A stretch of 64,000 nt of DNA from Gammaproteobacteria bacterium (GCA_018222985.1 JAAEZG010000004.1:171453-235452); one strand, 5' to 3'. Counted from the stretch's first letter, positions 12,626-23,083 are shown. The notes: generated by a model from the sequence alone, not told the origin. Translations and numbers: made by a program.

Positions 12626-14356
12626 TTAATGATAATCAAACCGCAGCTGCGCAAGTGGCTGCGGTTTTGCGTATAAAAAGCCCTGCAATAAATCGCAATC
12701 GGAATCACGTAGTAGTTGGGCCTGCATCGGGTCTTCCACCCCTTCGGCAACCACGGTCAGATCGAGCTGGTGTGCTAACGCAATAATACCGGCCAAAATG
12801 GCATTGTCGCGCTTACTGTTGGCAATTTCACGCACGAAACTACGATCAATTTTTATTTTATGCACTGGCAAGAAGCGCAAGTAAGCCAAACTTGAATAGC
12901 CAGTACCGAAGTCATCAAGCGATACTTTAATGCCCATACTATCCAATGTGTGAATGGTATCGATTGCGCGCTCCTCGTCTGCCATCAGCACACTTTCAGT
13001 AATTTCTAATTCAAGGTGGGCAGGCTCAACGCCGGTTTTTTGCATAATTTCACGTACCGTTTGCAAAAAGTTGGGCTGAACAAATTGCACCGGCGAAATG
13101 TTCACAGCCACAGAAATAGATTCGCTACGTTGCTTGTTCATTTCAATAATATCATGACAGGCTTGCTCGAGTACCCAGTTCCCCATGGCGACAATTTGCC
13201 CTGACTCTTCAGCCAGTGGAATAAACTCAGCAGGCGACACCATGCCGCGTGTGGGGTGATGCCAGCGAATAAGGCTCTCGACGGCGCACACGGTTTGTGA
13301 ACCGGCACACAATATCGGTTGGTAATGAAGTTCCAGTTGCTGCTTTTCTAACGCGTCGTGAAGCTCTTGACGCAACAGTAACTTGGCACTGAGTTGCTTG
13401 GATATGTCTTGGGAGAACCAGTGGGCAGTATTACGACCATTAAGCTTAGCCTGATACATCGCCATGTCACCATGTTGAATTAAGGTGCTTGCCTCTGGAA
13501 CGACGGCTAATTTTCGTGAGGGTTCATAGGCGGCAATACCAATGCTTGAGGTAATGCTTAATGCATGCTGGCCCACAGTAAAGGGCTGCTTAAATATACC
13601 TTGCAGGCGCAGCAAAATACGCTGTGCTTCTTCGGCGTTGGCAACTTCCGGCACCAGTAAGGCAAATTCATCGGCGGCCAAACGGGCCAGCGTGTCGCCT
13701 GGGTCAAGTAATTCATTAATGCGTTCGGCAATTTGCTTCAGTAGTTCGTCACCACCGGCTAAGCCAAGCGCGTCATTCACCGCCTTGAATTTATCGATAT
13801 CGATATAATAAAGCACCAGCATTTGCTGCTGCCGCTGCGCCAGCAACAAGTCATGTTCAACACGTTCTTCAAAGAAGTCGCGGTTCAAGCAGCCTGTTAG
13901 GGCGTCGTGGGTTTGGCGGTAAGTGAGTTGGTCTTCAACCGATTTTTTATCGGTAATATCAAGTAATACCCCAATAAAATGTGACACGTCGCCATTGGCT
14001 TCGCGCACCGGTGAAATATGCACTTCATTCCAATAACTAGTGCCGTCTTTACGGTAATTGAGTACCGTTGTTTTTAATTCCAGTTGGTGTTCAAGCGCAT
14101 GAATAATTTCTTGTACAACAGCTTGATCAGAATGACCGCCCTGTAAAAAATGCAAACTTTGGCCCAGTACTTCTTCGGCCGTGTAACCGGTGGTTTTGTA
14201 AAACGATTGATTAGCGTAAACCAGTGGGCGCCCAGGCGCGCGCGCATCAATAATGACAATGCTATTAATGCTTGACTCTACCGCACGCTCCAGCAAGAAA
14301 GCTTTTTCATGCTCAATGGGGCTTAAGGCGATGACGTTATGTGGTTTAACTTCCAT
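12626..14356 (-). CDS. PAS (LOV-like, cysteine-less)-degenerate GGDEF-EAL protein, probable c-di-GMP phosphodiesterase
   Basis: PAS/PAC with GQSLHFLQGG and NYRKDGTSYWNEV; GGDEF site is AADEF; EAL catalytic residues retained (ESLIRW, AVNIS, ITES, LDDFGTGYSSL, KIDR, AEGVE, LQGFLYAKP). Confidence 0.9.
   Translation of the reverse strand: MEVKPHNVIALSPIEHEKAFLLERAVESSINSIVIIDARAPGRPLVYANQSFYKTTGYTAEEVLGQSLHFLQGGHSDQAVVQEIIHALEHQLELKTTVLNYRKDGTSYWNEVHISPVREANGDVSHFIGVLLDITDKKSVEDQLTYRQTHDALTGCLNRDFFEERVEHDLLLAQRQQQMLVLYYIDIDKFKAVNDALGLAGGDELLKQIAERINELLDPGDTLARLAADEFALLVPEVANAEEAQRILLRLQGIFKQPFTVGQHALSITSSIGIAAYEPSRKLAVVPEASTLIQHGDMAMYQAKLNGRNTAHWFSQDISKQLSAKLLLRQELHDALEKQQLELHYQPILCAGSQTVCAVESLIRWHHPTRGMVSPAEFIPLAEESGQIVAMGNWVLEQACHDIIEMNKQRSESISVAVNISPVQFVQPNFLQTVREIMQKTGVEPAHLELEITESVLMADEERAIDTIHTLDSMGIKVSLDDFGTGYSSLAYLRFLPVHKIKIDRSFVREIANSKRDNAILAGIIALAHQLDLTVVAEGVEDPMQAQLLRDSDCDLLQGFLYAKPQPLAQLRFDYH
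12638..12667 (+). terminator. Putative pckA terminator embedded in the 3' end of the convergent EAL gene
   Basis: 10-bp stem AAACCGCAGC / GCTGCGGTTT followed by a short T tract. Confidence 0.5.
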
Positions 14357-14428
14357 GCTACATCTTTACGTTAGTTTACTATGTTTAGTCGAATATACTA
14401 ATGTAAACCTTATGTAACAAGGGGTAAA

Positions 14429-15526
14429 TTATACCTTAGTGTAAGTTTTTCCAAGGCGAGTGCAGTCGCGGCCATCATGTTTGGCTTGATATAGCCCTTC
14501 ATCGGCACGGCGAACAATGGAAATAAGTGTGTCTTGCTCATTGAGTTCTGCTACCCCAACGCTAATTGTTAGGTGCAGATGTTCATCGGTGAATCGGTGT
14601 TTCGCGGTAGCCGTTCGAATTTTTTCAGCTAACTCAACAGCGCCTTCAGCGTCGGTATTTGGCGCAATAATCATAAATTCTTCGCCACCCCAACGGCCTA
14701 AAATGTCTGTGGCACGAATTTTTTCACGTAACAGCTCACTCAGTTCCATGAGCACTTGATCACCAACAAGGTGGCCGTAACTGTCATTCAGTACTTTAAA
14801 GTGATCTGTGTCTAAAATGAGTACGGAAAGCTCTGCATCATGGCGCTGCGCTCGCTGCACCTCATTCTCAAGCATCGCATCAAGGTGCGAACGGTTATGC
14901 AGTTGAGTCAGCCCATCGGTAATGGCTATGCGCTGTAATTCGGCATTGCGCTGTTCTAAAAAGGCATAGGCTTCAGCACGCGATTTTTCATAATGGCGGG
15001 CAATGGTTAACACCGCAAATAACGCACAGGTAATATTAAAAAACGCCGGTAGATTAATCGCATAGCTAGGCCAAGCGTTGGCCGACCAAACTATATAACC
15101 AATGGTTAACAGCAAAAATGGGACGGTAACTTGCAGGCCGCGGCGTATACCGAGTAAGAAAAACGCGATGGTCGGTACCATGCTTAACCAAATAAACGCG
15201 TAATTACGCCCTTGGGTTAACGCAACATAAATAACCATAAACACAATAATTGTGCCGGTTAGCCAGTTAGCACTGCGCTCTAAATCGAGGTTGCGACGAA
15301 GGTCGGTTTGAATGACTAAAATAACGGAAAAAACCGCAAGGTTGGCGACGGCGACGGTGTAATAACCGAACAAGGTAAGGTTCAGAATGACAAAAATGCC
15401 GGAATACAGTTGTAATATAAGCAGCAAGCTTTGCATTAAACGAATACGCCAATAGCGCGGATCTTGTCGATCAAACGGGTGGTGAATAACCCACCACCCT
15501 TTGTTAAGCAAAGCTTGCCAACTCAT
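14429..15526 (-). CDS. Membrane-anchored GGDEF diguanylate cyclase
   Basis: About 5-6 N-terminal TM helices, then GGDEF with intact GRWGGEEF and I-site RATD; DTDHFKVLNDSYGHLVGD. Confidence 0.92.
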   Translation of the reverse strand: MSWQALLNKGWWVIHHPFDRQDPRYWRIRLMQSLLLILQLYSGIFVILNLTLFGYYTVAVANLAVFSVILVIQTDLRRNLDLERSANWLTGTIIVFMVIYVALTQGRNYAFIWLSMVPTIAFFLLGIRRGLQVTVPFLLLTIGYIVWSANAWPSYAINLPAFFNITCALFAVLTIARHYEKSRAEAYAFLEQRNAELQRIAITDGLTQLHNRSHLDAMLENEVQRAQRHDAELSVLILDTDHFKVLNDSYGHLVGDQVLMELSELLREKIRATDILGRWGGEEFMIIAPNTDAEGAVELAEKIRTATAKHRFTDEHLHLTISVGVAELNEQDTLISIVRRADEGLYQAKHDGRDCTRLGKTYTKV

Positions 15527-15545
15527 ACATTAATTACCGTTATTA

Positions 15546-17558
15546 TTATTTTAAGTTCTCGGCATGCGGTAGCTCGTGAGCGGGCGCTTCTTTGTTGCCT
15601 TCAACTAAGAAATGCTGCATCCAACGCATTAATCGCATGGAATAATCTAGTTGGGCAGCAACACGGCGGTTACCATGCCCCTCGCCCGGGTAAAGCACTA
15701 AACGCACAGGTACATTACCATGAGTTTTCAAATAGCGGTATAGCTCCATAGACTGGCTAGGGTGCACCCGCGTATCTTCTTTACCGTGCATAATAAGAAT
15801 GGGCGTGCGTGCTTTTTCTGCATGGTAAATCGGGCTGCGTTCTAAATACCACTGCCATTTTTCCCATGGATAGCTGCGCGCATGCACGGCGTGCATTTCT
15901 TTGGCAATGTCGGTAGTACCAAACTTAGAAATATTGTCACTAATACCAACAAACATCACGCTCGCGGCAAAATGTTCCGTTAAGGCAGTGGCTGCCCAAG
16001 CTGAGGCGAAACCGCCATATGAACCGCCGGTAATACCTACCTTTGCGCTGTCGACCAAGCCAATATCAACAAGGTGTTTCTTGGCGTCAACCAGGTCATC
16101 AAACTCTTTGCCGGCGTAGTCATTTTGGCCTAGCTTCGAGAACTCAACGCCACGGCCAGTACTGCCACGGTAGTTCGGGAAGAATAGGGCATAACCTTGC
16201 TGCGCCGCGTATTTTACGGGGCTACCGTAGCGGTCTAGCCAGCCATTGCTGTAATGCGACTCAGGGCCACCGTGTACTACCATCATTAGTGGGTAGCGTT
16301 GGCCTTCTTGATAGTCGGTTGGGTAAACCACAATACCTTCAAGGGTGAGGCCGTCGCGTGCTTTGTAACGCATGGTTTCTTGGCGCGGCATAGTAATGTC
16401 AGCTAACCAAGGGTTCGATTCAGTCACGCGCGTAATACGGTCGCCACTAATGCGGAACAGCTCGGTAGGGTGCTCGGCGCTGTGGGCACGAACCAAGACG
16501 TCGTTTTTGCCTGCTGCAACTTCAATATCTACCGCCACTAATTTGCTCGGTTCCATAATCACGCGGCTTTCAAACCACTGCATGGTTAACGCCTGTACTT
16601 CGCTTTGCGTACCGCGGTGGCCAAGCCAAATTAACTCGTCGTTACGGCGCCAGGCAATGTCTTGTACGTGGCCTAAATAATCAGGCAATACTTCTTTGCG
16701 CTCATTGTTTTTGTTGGTGTCATATACGTACAAGCGGCCGTCAGCAGGGTCGTTGTAATCCGCTGCACCAATCACTGCTAAATAACGACCATCCGGTGAA
16801 AATTCAGCTTTGCCGAGTTTACCAACCGACTCAAACGCTGAAACTTGCTTACCATTCAGGTCCAGTAATTGGTATTGGCTACTCATGTAGTTGTCATCAA
16901 CTAAAGCCGTTGGCGCAACGCGCACTAAAAGTTGCTCATGATCAGGGCGGAATGCAACGGATAATACCTGCGTGTCGGTGGTAATTTTTACAGCGCCCGC
17001 ATCAACGTTTTGGGTGTCATAAAGCCATAAATGGGTGAATTCGAGTTGCTCTTCGTAAACCTCGGCCTTAAAGCCTTTTTTGGCCAGCTTAGACTTGGTT
17101 TCATCGGCTTTTTCACGGGCGCGAAAAGCAATATAGCGACCATTGTCGCTAATGGCATAACTACTCATTGACGTGTCGTGGCTCAAAACCAATTGCGCTT
17201 CGCCACCGGTCGTTGCCATTTTATATAAGCTCGTGTGCTTGTCGTCACCGCGCTTGGCTAAAAAGTAAATGGTTTGGCCATTAAAGCTAACAGCGCCTAA
17301 CGACTCTTTGCCGGTGATAAACGGCACGCTTTGATTTGCGCCGTTGGCCACATGCAGCTCAATATATGAACTGCCGTCTTCATCAATATAAGGTGTGCGT
17401 GGCACCACGCGGGTGAATGCGGCCAGTTGGCCATCAGCCGCAAGAGCGGCGCTATTGATCGATTTGACAGTGACTGTTTCGGTTAACGTAATATCGCGTG
17501 CTAACGCTGGGAATGCAGTCACTGCCGCAACTAACAAGATAACTAAGTTGCGTAACAT
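15546..17558 (-). CDS. S9 family prolyl oligopeptidase / acylaminoacyl-peptidase
   Basis: Signal peptide MLRNLVILLVAAVTAFPALA; beta-propeller; catalytic GITGGSYGGFASAWA, HGKEDTRVHPSQS, PGEGHGNRR. Confidence 0.93.
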   Translation of the reverse strand: MLRNLVILLVAAVTAFPALARDITLTETVTVKSINSAALAADGQLAAFTRVVPRTPYIDEDGSSYIELHVANGANQSVPFITGKESLGAVSFNGQTIYFLAKRGDDKHTSLYKMATTGGEAQLVLSHDTSMSSYAISDNGRYIAFRAREKADETKSKLAKKGFKAEVYEEQLEFTHLWLYDTQNVDAGAVKITTDTQVLSVAFRPDHEQLLVRVAPTALVDDNYMSSQYQLLDLNGKQVSAFESVGKLGKAEFSPDGRYLAVIGAADYNDPADGRLYVYDTNKNNERKEVLPDYLGHVQDIAWRRNDELIWLGHRGTQSEVQALTMQWFESRVIMEPSKLVAVDIEVAAGKNDVLVRAHSAEHPTELFRISGDRITRVTESNPWLADITMPRQETMRYKARDGLTLEGIVVYPTDYQEGQRYPLMMVVHGGPESHYSNGWLDRYGSPVKYAAQQGYALFFPNYRGSTGRGVEFSKLGQNDYAGKEFDDLVDAKKHLVDIGLVDSAKVGITGGSYGGFASAWAATALTEHFAASVMFVGISDNISKFGTTDIAKEMHAVHARSYPWEKWQWYLERSPIYHAEKARTPILIMHGKEDTRVHPSQSMELYRYLKTHGNVPVRLVLYPGEGHGNRRVAAQLDYSMRLMRWMQHFLVEGNKEAPAHELPHAENLK

Positions 17559-17660
17559 ACTAGGCTCCTCTTATAAATTTCAGCCAGTTTACCAGTAAAA
17601 TTATTGACTTCCCACGAAATATAGCCAATCTGTTAACAACATTTCAGCAACGAGTAAGCT

Positions 17661-19439
17661 ATGTACGAGCAACTTCTCATCGGTGGCATTTTAATTGGCG
17701 CATTGGTTCTTTTTGTTTGGGACCGCTGGCGCTATGACTTGGTGGGAATGTTCGCTTTGCTGGTTGCTGCGGCACTTGGGTTAGTGCCTGCCCAAGAGGT
17801 ATTTTCTGGGTTTGGCAACGCCGCGGTCATTACCGTGGCTGCAGTGCTCGTTATTAGTCATGCCATGTGGCGTTCGGGGGTGGTCGACGCGCTGGCGTCA
17901 CTAATGAAACGCGCCGGTGACAAGCCTTGGGTACAAATGATTGCGTTAACCAGTGTCACCACCTTTTGCTCAGCGTTTATTAGCAATACCGGCACTATGG
18001 CCATCATGATCCCAGTGGCGTTACAGCTCTCCCGCAGCGGTATTGGTCATGCCTCGCGGGTGCTAATGCCGATGGCGTTTGGCTCGTTATTAGGCGGTAC
18101 GATTACCATGATCGGTACCCCGCCGAATATCATCATTGCCGACATTCGTCATGAAGCGCTTGGCGAAGGCTTTGGTATTTTCGACTTTACTCCAGTGGGC
18201 TTAAGCCTAGCGGCGATTGGTTTGGTTTTTATGTGGCTAACCAGTAAATGGCTGGTACCCAAAACGAAGAGTCGCGACGCCGCAAACTCGCCTTATGACA
18301 TGAGCTCTTATATTACTGAGTTGTGGGTGCCTGAAGCGGCTAGTTATGTTGGCCAAACCTTGTATGAACTCGAGACAAAAATTAAAGAAAACTTTGCGGT
18401 CGTGGCTATCAAGCAAGGAAAGTCGGTCACCACAGCGCCCCCACGTTATTACCGTATAAAAGCCGAAGACGTGTTGATTGTTGAGGCAGACACAGAAACG
18501 CTGCAGCAAATTATTGATGCCACGGGCTTTGAGCTTAATGCCGATGAAGAGCTGGCTGAACGCTTTCTAATTTCTGATGAGGTACAGGTTGTTGAGGGCG
18601 TTGTGGGGCCTGATTCTCGCTTAATCGGGCGTTCGGCAGCAGACTTACGTTTGCGCCATCGCTTTGGGGTGAATGTACTTGCCGTTGCGCGGCAAGGGCA
18701 GCCGGTAAAACCGAATTTAGCCAACATACGCTTCAAACCGGGCGATGTGCTATTGCTGCAGGGCGACGCTGAAATTCTGACTGATGTGTTTCGTCGCTTC
18801 GGTTGCTTCCCATTAGCGCAGCGTAGTATGCGTATTGGTGGTGAAAAGAAACTGTTTACTCCTTTAGCTATTTTTGCCGCGGCCATCTTGGTCAGTGCGC
18901 TTGGTTTGTTATCGGTTCCGGTTGCGTTTACCGCCGCAGCGGGCGCTATGGTGCTGACCAATATTATTCCGCTGCGCGAACTTTATGAGAATGTCGACTG
19001 GCCCATTGTTGTTTTATTGGGTGCCACTATTCCACTTGGCGGTGCCTTAGAGCGCAGCGGCGCTGCCCATACTCTGGCCGAGTGGGCGTTATTAATCAGC
19101 AGTGATGCGCCGGCGGCGGTGGCGTTAACGGTGTTGTTGGTGGTAACGGTTGCATTGTCTAATATTGTTAATAATGCAGCGGCAGCCGTACTTATGGCGC
19201 CTATTGCGCTGAATATGGCTTCTTCGCTTGGAGTTTCTGCGGACGGCTTTTTAATGGCAGTGGCGGTAGGGGCAGCACTACCTTTTATTACCCCAATTGG
19301 GCACCAGTCAAATATTCTGGTTATGGGGCCGGGCGGTTATGCATTTGGCGACTATTGGAAGCTAGGCCTGCCCTTAACGATTGTACTCATTGCAGCAGCT
19401 GTGCCGCTTATTCTTTGGTTTTGGCCGCTAGCCGTGTAG
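17661..19439 (+). CDS. SLC13 family permease with TrkA-C (RCK_C) domains
   Basis: [53 protein letters not shown]; two central TrkA-C-like segments. Confidence 0.9.
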   Translation: MYEQLLIGGILIGALVLFVWDRWRYDLVGMFALLVAAALGLVPAQEVFSGFGNAAVITVAAVLVISHAMWRSGVVDALASLMKRAGDKPWVQMIALTSVTTFCSAFISNTGTMAIMIPVALQLSRSGIGHASRVLMPMAFGSLLGGTITMIGTPPNIIIADIRHEALGEGFGIFDFTPVGLSLAAIGLVFMWLTSKWLVPKTKSRDAANSPYDMSSYITELWVPEAASYVGQTLYELETKIKENFAVVAIKQGKSVTTAPPRYYRIKAEDVLIVEADTETLQQIIDATGFELNADEELAERFLISDEVQVVEGVVGPDSRLIGRSAADLRLRHRFGVNVLAVARQGQPVKPNLANIRFKPGDVLLLQGDAEILTDVFRRFGCFPLAQRSMRIGGEKKLFTPLAIFAAAILVSALGLLSVPVAFTAAAGAMVLTNIIPLRELYENVDWPIVVLLGATIPLGGALERSGAAHTLAEWALLISSDAPAAVALTVLLVVTVALSNIVNNAAAAVLMAPIALNMASSLGVSADGFLMAVAVGAALPFITPIGHQSNILVMGPGGYAFGDYWKLGLPLTIVLIAAAVPLILWFWPLAV

Positions 19440-20028
19440 CTTCTGCGCCGCGCGCTACAATGCGCAATTGCGCAATGGTTTGCTCGGTTAAACGCTGCTT
19501 TTCTTTATGATCAGCGTCGAGCGCATCGGCGCCGGCGCTAAAAACAATGCGCACAATGGCGTCTGCTTGCAGCTCTGCAAGCTCGCGGGTAAATTTCTGC
19601 TCAGCAACTAAATAATCCACTAACTCAGCGGTAAAATGCTCAACTTCGCGCGTGACGGCCAACCGGAAATCACGTGAATTGCCTGATTTTTCTTGTAGCA
19701 ATAGGCGAAATATCGCGGTGTTATTGCTGACGAATTCCATGAATGTGGTGACGGATGCCCGAATAATTGAGCCACCTTTGGCAATCTGCTGGCGCGATTG
19801 GCGTAGCAACTGGCGTAAGGTTAAACCGCCTTCATCAACCAGAGTTAACCCAAGCTCTTCCATATTTTGGAAGTGGCGATAGAACGACGTTGGCGCAATA
19901 CCGGCTTCGCGCGCTACCTCGCGCAAGCTTAAACTAGCGTAGCCATGCTCGGCGCTCAATTGGTTCATGGCCGCCTGAATAAGGGCTCGACGGGTTTTTT
20001 CTTTTTGGGCAGCGCGAATACCAGCCAT
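19408..20028 (-). CDS. fabR: TetR-family repressor, FabR-like regulator of unsaturated fatty acid genes
   Basis: TetR HTH ([29 protein letters not shown], a FabR/DesT-type helix); divergent from a fatty acid desaturase; FabR-like boxes in the intergenic region. Confidence 0.8.
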   Translation of the reverse strand: MAGIRAAQKEKTRRALIQAAMNQLSAEHGYASLSLREVAREAGIAPTSFYRHFQNMEELGLTLVDEGGLTLRQLLRQSRQQIAKGGSIIRASVTTFMEFVSNNTAIFRLLLQEKSGNSRDFRLAVTREVEHFTAELVDYLVAEQKFTRELAELQADAIVRIVFSAGADALDADHKEKQRLTEQTIAQLRIVARGAEATRLAAKTKE

Positions 20029-20073
20029 GTTTTAGCAACTCTTTCTATTCTGTGTGGTCGAACGAATTATGTC

Positions 20074-20091
20074 AGTGAACGCTTGTTCACG
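20074..20091. promoter_or_regulatory. FabR/DesT-like operator (AGTGAACGCTTGTTCACG)
   Basis: Palindrome with arms GTGAAC/GTTCAC; resembles the recalled FabR/DesT consensus AGYGWACA-NN-TGTWCRCT. Confidence 0.65.
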
Positions 20092-20149
20092 CAATTCATC
20101 GTTTTTTACATGAAAGTGCTTGCGCCTAGCGCTGCCCACATGTAAATTG

Positions 20150-20167
20150 AGCGAACACTTGTACTCT
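20150..20167. promoter_or_regulatory. FabR/DesT-like operator (AGCGAACACTTGTACTCT)
   Basis: Near-match to AGCGWACA-NN-TGTWCGCT; 58 bp upstream of the desaturase ATG at 20226. Confidence 0.6.
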
Positions 20168-20225
20168 GAACTGCATTGGATACAAAAGTGTCAGATTATT
20201 TATTTAGCAATTTGAGTTGATTTAT

Positions 20226-21392
20226 ATGTCCTTACGCGAAAGCTCAGCAGCCGCTGAAAAACCCCCAATTATTTGGCTAAACACCTTGGTGTTTGCTATT
20301 ACGTTTTCAGTTGCCGCTATTGGTGTGCCTTTGTATGCGTTCACGCACGGCTTTTCTGCCGGCCTGATCACAGCGCTGCTTGGTACGATTGTCTTTGCCG
20401 GTATTTCAATCACCGCGGGCTATCACCGTTTGTGGGCCCACCGCACCTATGACGCCCATTGGTCACTGCGAGTTTTATTCGCCCTCGGCGGCGCATTGGC
20501 GGTACAAAACAGCGCGCTGCATTGGTCGTCTGATCACCGCGAACATCACAAGCACGTTGACGACAACGACAAAGATCCATATTCGGCTAAGCGTGGGTTC
20601 TGGTACTCACATATCGGCTGGATGCTGCGCGAATACCAAGCGTCACGTTACAGCAACTACGATAACGTGAAAGACTTACAAAAAGACCCCGTGGTGATGT
20701 GGCAGCACCGCAACTACTTGCTATTAACCTTGCTCACCACCATTGGCTGGCCGGTAGCTATTGGCTTGATGCTAGGCGACGTATGGGGTGCGGTAATTTT
20801 GGTTGGTTTTGCCCGTTTAGTGATCAATCACCACACCACGTTCTTCATTAATTCGTTGGCGCACATTTGGGGTAAGCAAACTTACACCGACCGCAACACG
20901 GCGCGCGATAACGGTTTTCTGGCTTTATTGACGTTTGGCGAAGGCTATCACAACTACCATCATATATTCTCGGCTGACTATCGTAACGGTATTCGCTGGT
21001 GGCAGTTTGACCCAACGAAATGGTTGATTCGTGGCTGCTCATGGTTAGGTTTAACGCGCAATTTGAAGCGCACTAACGGCTATCAAATTGAAAAAGCACG
21101 CCTTGAAATGCAGTTTAAAAAGGCCACTGAACAAGCTCAAATTTCGTGTGAAACCACATTGGCGAAGTTACATGAAGAGTTTGATGTGCTGGTGGCTAAA
21201 TTGCGCGAATATTATCAAGTACGCAAACAATTACTTGATATAAAAACCAAGGCATTAGCGCAAAATGTTCACGTGCCAACGGTTGCGGAGCTGCATGAAA
21301 AAGCCGAAGCCGTGCGCAACGCGTTTAATCACCATAAACGTGAGTTTTCACAAATGCTGGCGCGCAGCCTGCAAAGGCCCAACGCCGCCTAA
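20226..21392 (+). CDS. Acyl-CoA/acyl-lipid fatty acid desaturase
   Basis: Three His boxes (HRLWAHR, HREHHKHVD, HNYHH); TM segments; about 100-aa C-terminal helical extension; likely ATG at 20226. Confidence 0.92.
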   Translation: MSLRESSAAAEKPPIIWLNTLVFAITFSVAAIGVPLYAFTHGFSAGLITALLGTIVFAGISITAGYHRLWAHRTYDAHWSLRVLFALGGALAVQNSALHWSSDHREHHKHVDDNDKDPYSAKRGFWYSHIGWMLREYQASRYSNYDNVKDLQKDPVVMWQHRNYLLLTLLTTIGWPVAIGLMLGDVWGAVILVGFARLVINHHTTFFINSLAHIWGKQTYTDRNTARDNGFLALLTFGEGYHNYHHIFSADYRNGIRWWQFDPTKWLIRGCSWLGLTRNLKRTNGYQIEKARLEMQFKKATEQAQISCETTLAKLHEEFDVLVAKLREYYQVRKQLLDIKTKALAQNVHVPTVAELHEKAEAVRNAFNHHKREFSQMLARSLQRPNAA

Positions 21393-21430
21393 TGCAATAA
21401 ATGTCTTGGTAGGTGCTAATTAGACACTAC

Positions 21431-21478
21431 TGTATCCATAAGTGTAAATATTACGCTATAATGGATACAGTTTTATCC
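21431..21478. promoter_or_regulatory. Putative HipB operator/promoter region
   Basis: Perfect 9-bp inverted repeat TGTATCCAT (21431-21439) / ATGGATACA (21461-21469), third TATCC half-site at 21474, and TATAAT at 21457-21462 between them. Confidence 0.6.
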
Positions 21479-21491
21479 AATTGGTGCTGCC

Positions 21492-21776
21492 ATGAAATAT
21501 CAACTTCTTGCCGAAAAAGACGTACAAATAGCATTAGCTCGTTTTCTGCGTACGCGCCGCGAACAGGAAAAATTGTCTCGCGACAAATTGTCTGAGCGCA
21601 GCACTGTCCCCGCTGCAACCATAAAAAAATTTGAGCTAACTGGGCAAATTTCGTTGCGCCAATTATTACTTCTCTGGCAGACGCTTGATGATCTGAAACG
21701 CATTTACGAATTATCACAGCTTAAAGAAGTTGAGCTCCCTCGTTCAATTGACGAGGTTTTAAATGATGACATTTAA
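21492..21776 (+). CDS. hipB: HipB-like antitoxin, XRE-family HTH
   Basis: 94 aa, HTH (LSRDKLSERSTVPAATIKKFELTGQISLRQLLLLWQTL); overlaps the downstream hipA by 14 bp. Confidence 0.82.
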   Translation: MKYQLLAEKDVQIALARFLRTRREQEKLSRDKLSERSTVPAATIKKFELTGQISLRQLLLLWQTLDDLKRIYELSQLKEVELPRSIDEVLNDDI

Positions 21777-23055
21777 GCCAGTTCAAAAACTCGAGGTTTA
21801 TCGCACATTAACTTCGGGTGATAAAGTTCATGTAGGTTCGTTAGCGCAGAATCGTCAAGGTGTTTACTTTCAATATACCGGCAATTATCTGAAGCATTTC
21901 GCGAATTTGTCACCATTCAACCTTAACTTTGATGCTTCGGTGCAAGCTGCACCTAAAGTTCCTCATTGGGGCATGCATGGCGCTTTTGCAGATGCCTTGC
22001 CCGATGGTTGGGGATTACTGTTGCAAGATCGTATTTTTCGTGCTCACGGAATTTTACCAACAAACCTAACAACCATGGATAGGCTAGCTTTTGTTGGTGA
22101 GTCGGCCTTGGGAGCGCTGTCTTTTGCGCCATCTTCTGAATATATTGAACGGCTAGAACGTGACATTGCGTTTGATGATTTAGGTTTGCATGCACAAGCT
22201 ATTTTTGATGGTCAAACCGAAGAAGTGCTGAATGAGCTTGCTGCAATGGGTAGTTCAGGTGGTGCACGACCCAAAGCCCAAGTGTATTTTGCAGGTGAAG
22301 ACTATAGCCGCTGTTGGACACAGCCAAATGATGCTACCGACGCATGGTTAGTTAAGTTTACATCGGCCAATTTACCGCTAGGGCACGAAGAGGGTATTTG
22401 TGAAGCCGTTTATTTAACACTCGCTGAGCGTGCCGGCCTGAATCCGCCAGAATGGCAACTTCTAAGTGCTCCGGAACGTTCAGGAGCAAAGAAGTGGTTA
22501 GCACTAAAGCGCTTTGATTATATTAAAAACTCAAGTGGAAAGCCGGGCAGACTGCATCTGCACAGCGCCTGTGGCTTATTGGATGCAGACTTTCGCGCAC
22601 CGAGTTTAGATTACATTGATTTAATTAAAGCGACGCGTGTCTTGTGTAAATCGCCAGCTGCGGGTCAATTACAGTTTAAGCGTGCCATGTTTAATTTGCT
22701 GGTATGTAACCATGATGATCACAGTAAAAACTGGGCCTTTTTGCAAGATGATCAAGGCGCGTGGCAGCCAGCCCCATTTTACGACATTACTTTTAGCCCG
22801 AATCCATTTGGTGAACATGCGACAGCTTATGCTGGCTTTGGTAAGCGCCCTTCACTAAAGGCTCTGCAACAGCTAGCTGAAAGTGCAGGGTATTCGCGTT
22901 GGTCCATAGCTCGCGATGTAATTTTTGAAATGATTGAGGTGGTATCTGAATTTCAGCACCTAGCCGCGAGCCATGGGGTGTCAAAGCAAACCACTCAACT
23001 GATCGCCCAGCAAATTGAAGCTGTTTGCAATGATGTTCGAAAGTTGTTGGTGTGA
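21763..23055 (+). CDS. hipA: HipA family Ser/Thr kinase toxin
   Basis: HipA signatures: HGAFADALPDGWG, GSSGGARPKA, WLVKFTSANLPLGHEEGICEAVYLTLAERAG, catalytic NHDDHSKNWAF. Confidence 0.93.
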   Translation: MMTFKPVQKLEVYRTLTSGDKVHVGSLAQNRQGVYFQYTGNYLKHFANLSPFNLNFDASVQAAPKVPHWGMHGAFADALPDGWGLLLQDRIFRAHGILPTNLTTMDRLAFVGESALGALSFAPSSEYIERLERDIAFDDLGLHAQAIFDGQTEEVLNELAAMGSSGGARPKAQVYFAGEDYSRCWTQPNDATDAWLVKFTSANLPLGHEEGICEAVYLTLAERAGLNPPEWQLLSAPERSGAKKWLALKRFDYIKNSSGKPGRLHLHSACGLLDADFRAPSLDYIDLIKATRVLCKSPAAGQLQFKRAMFNLLVCNHDDHSKNWAFLQDDQGAWQPAPFYDITFSPNPFGEHATAYAGFGKRPSLKALQQLAESAGYSRWSIARDVIFEMIEVVSEFQHLAASHGVSKQTTQLIAQQIEAVCNDVRKLLV

Positions 23056-23083
23056 ATTAACTATTGAGCAAGACACAACAACA

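Noticed and set aside
22793-22984. Numerous small opposite-strand ORFs inside hipA, tex, che and other genes
   Set aside because: Shadow ORFs within well-supported genes, with no domain signature.
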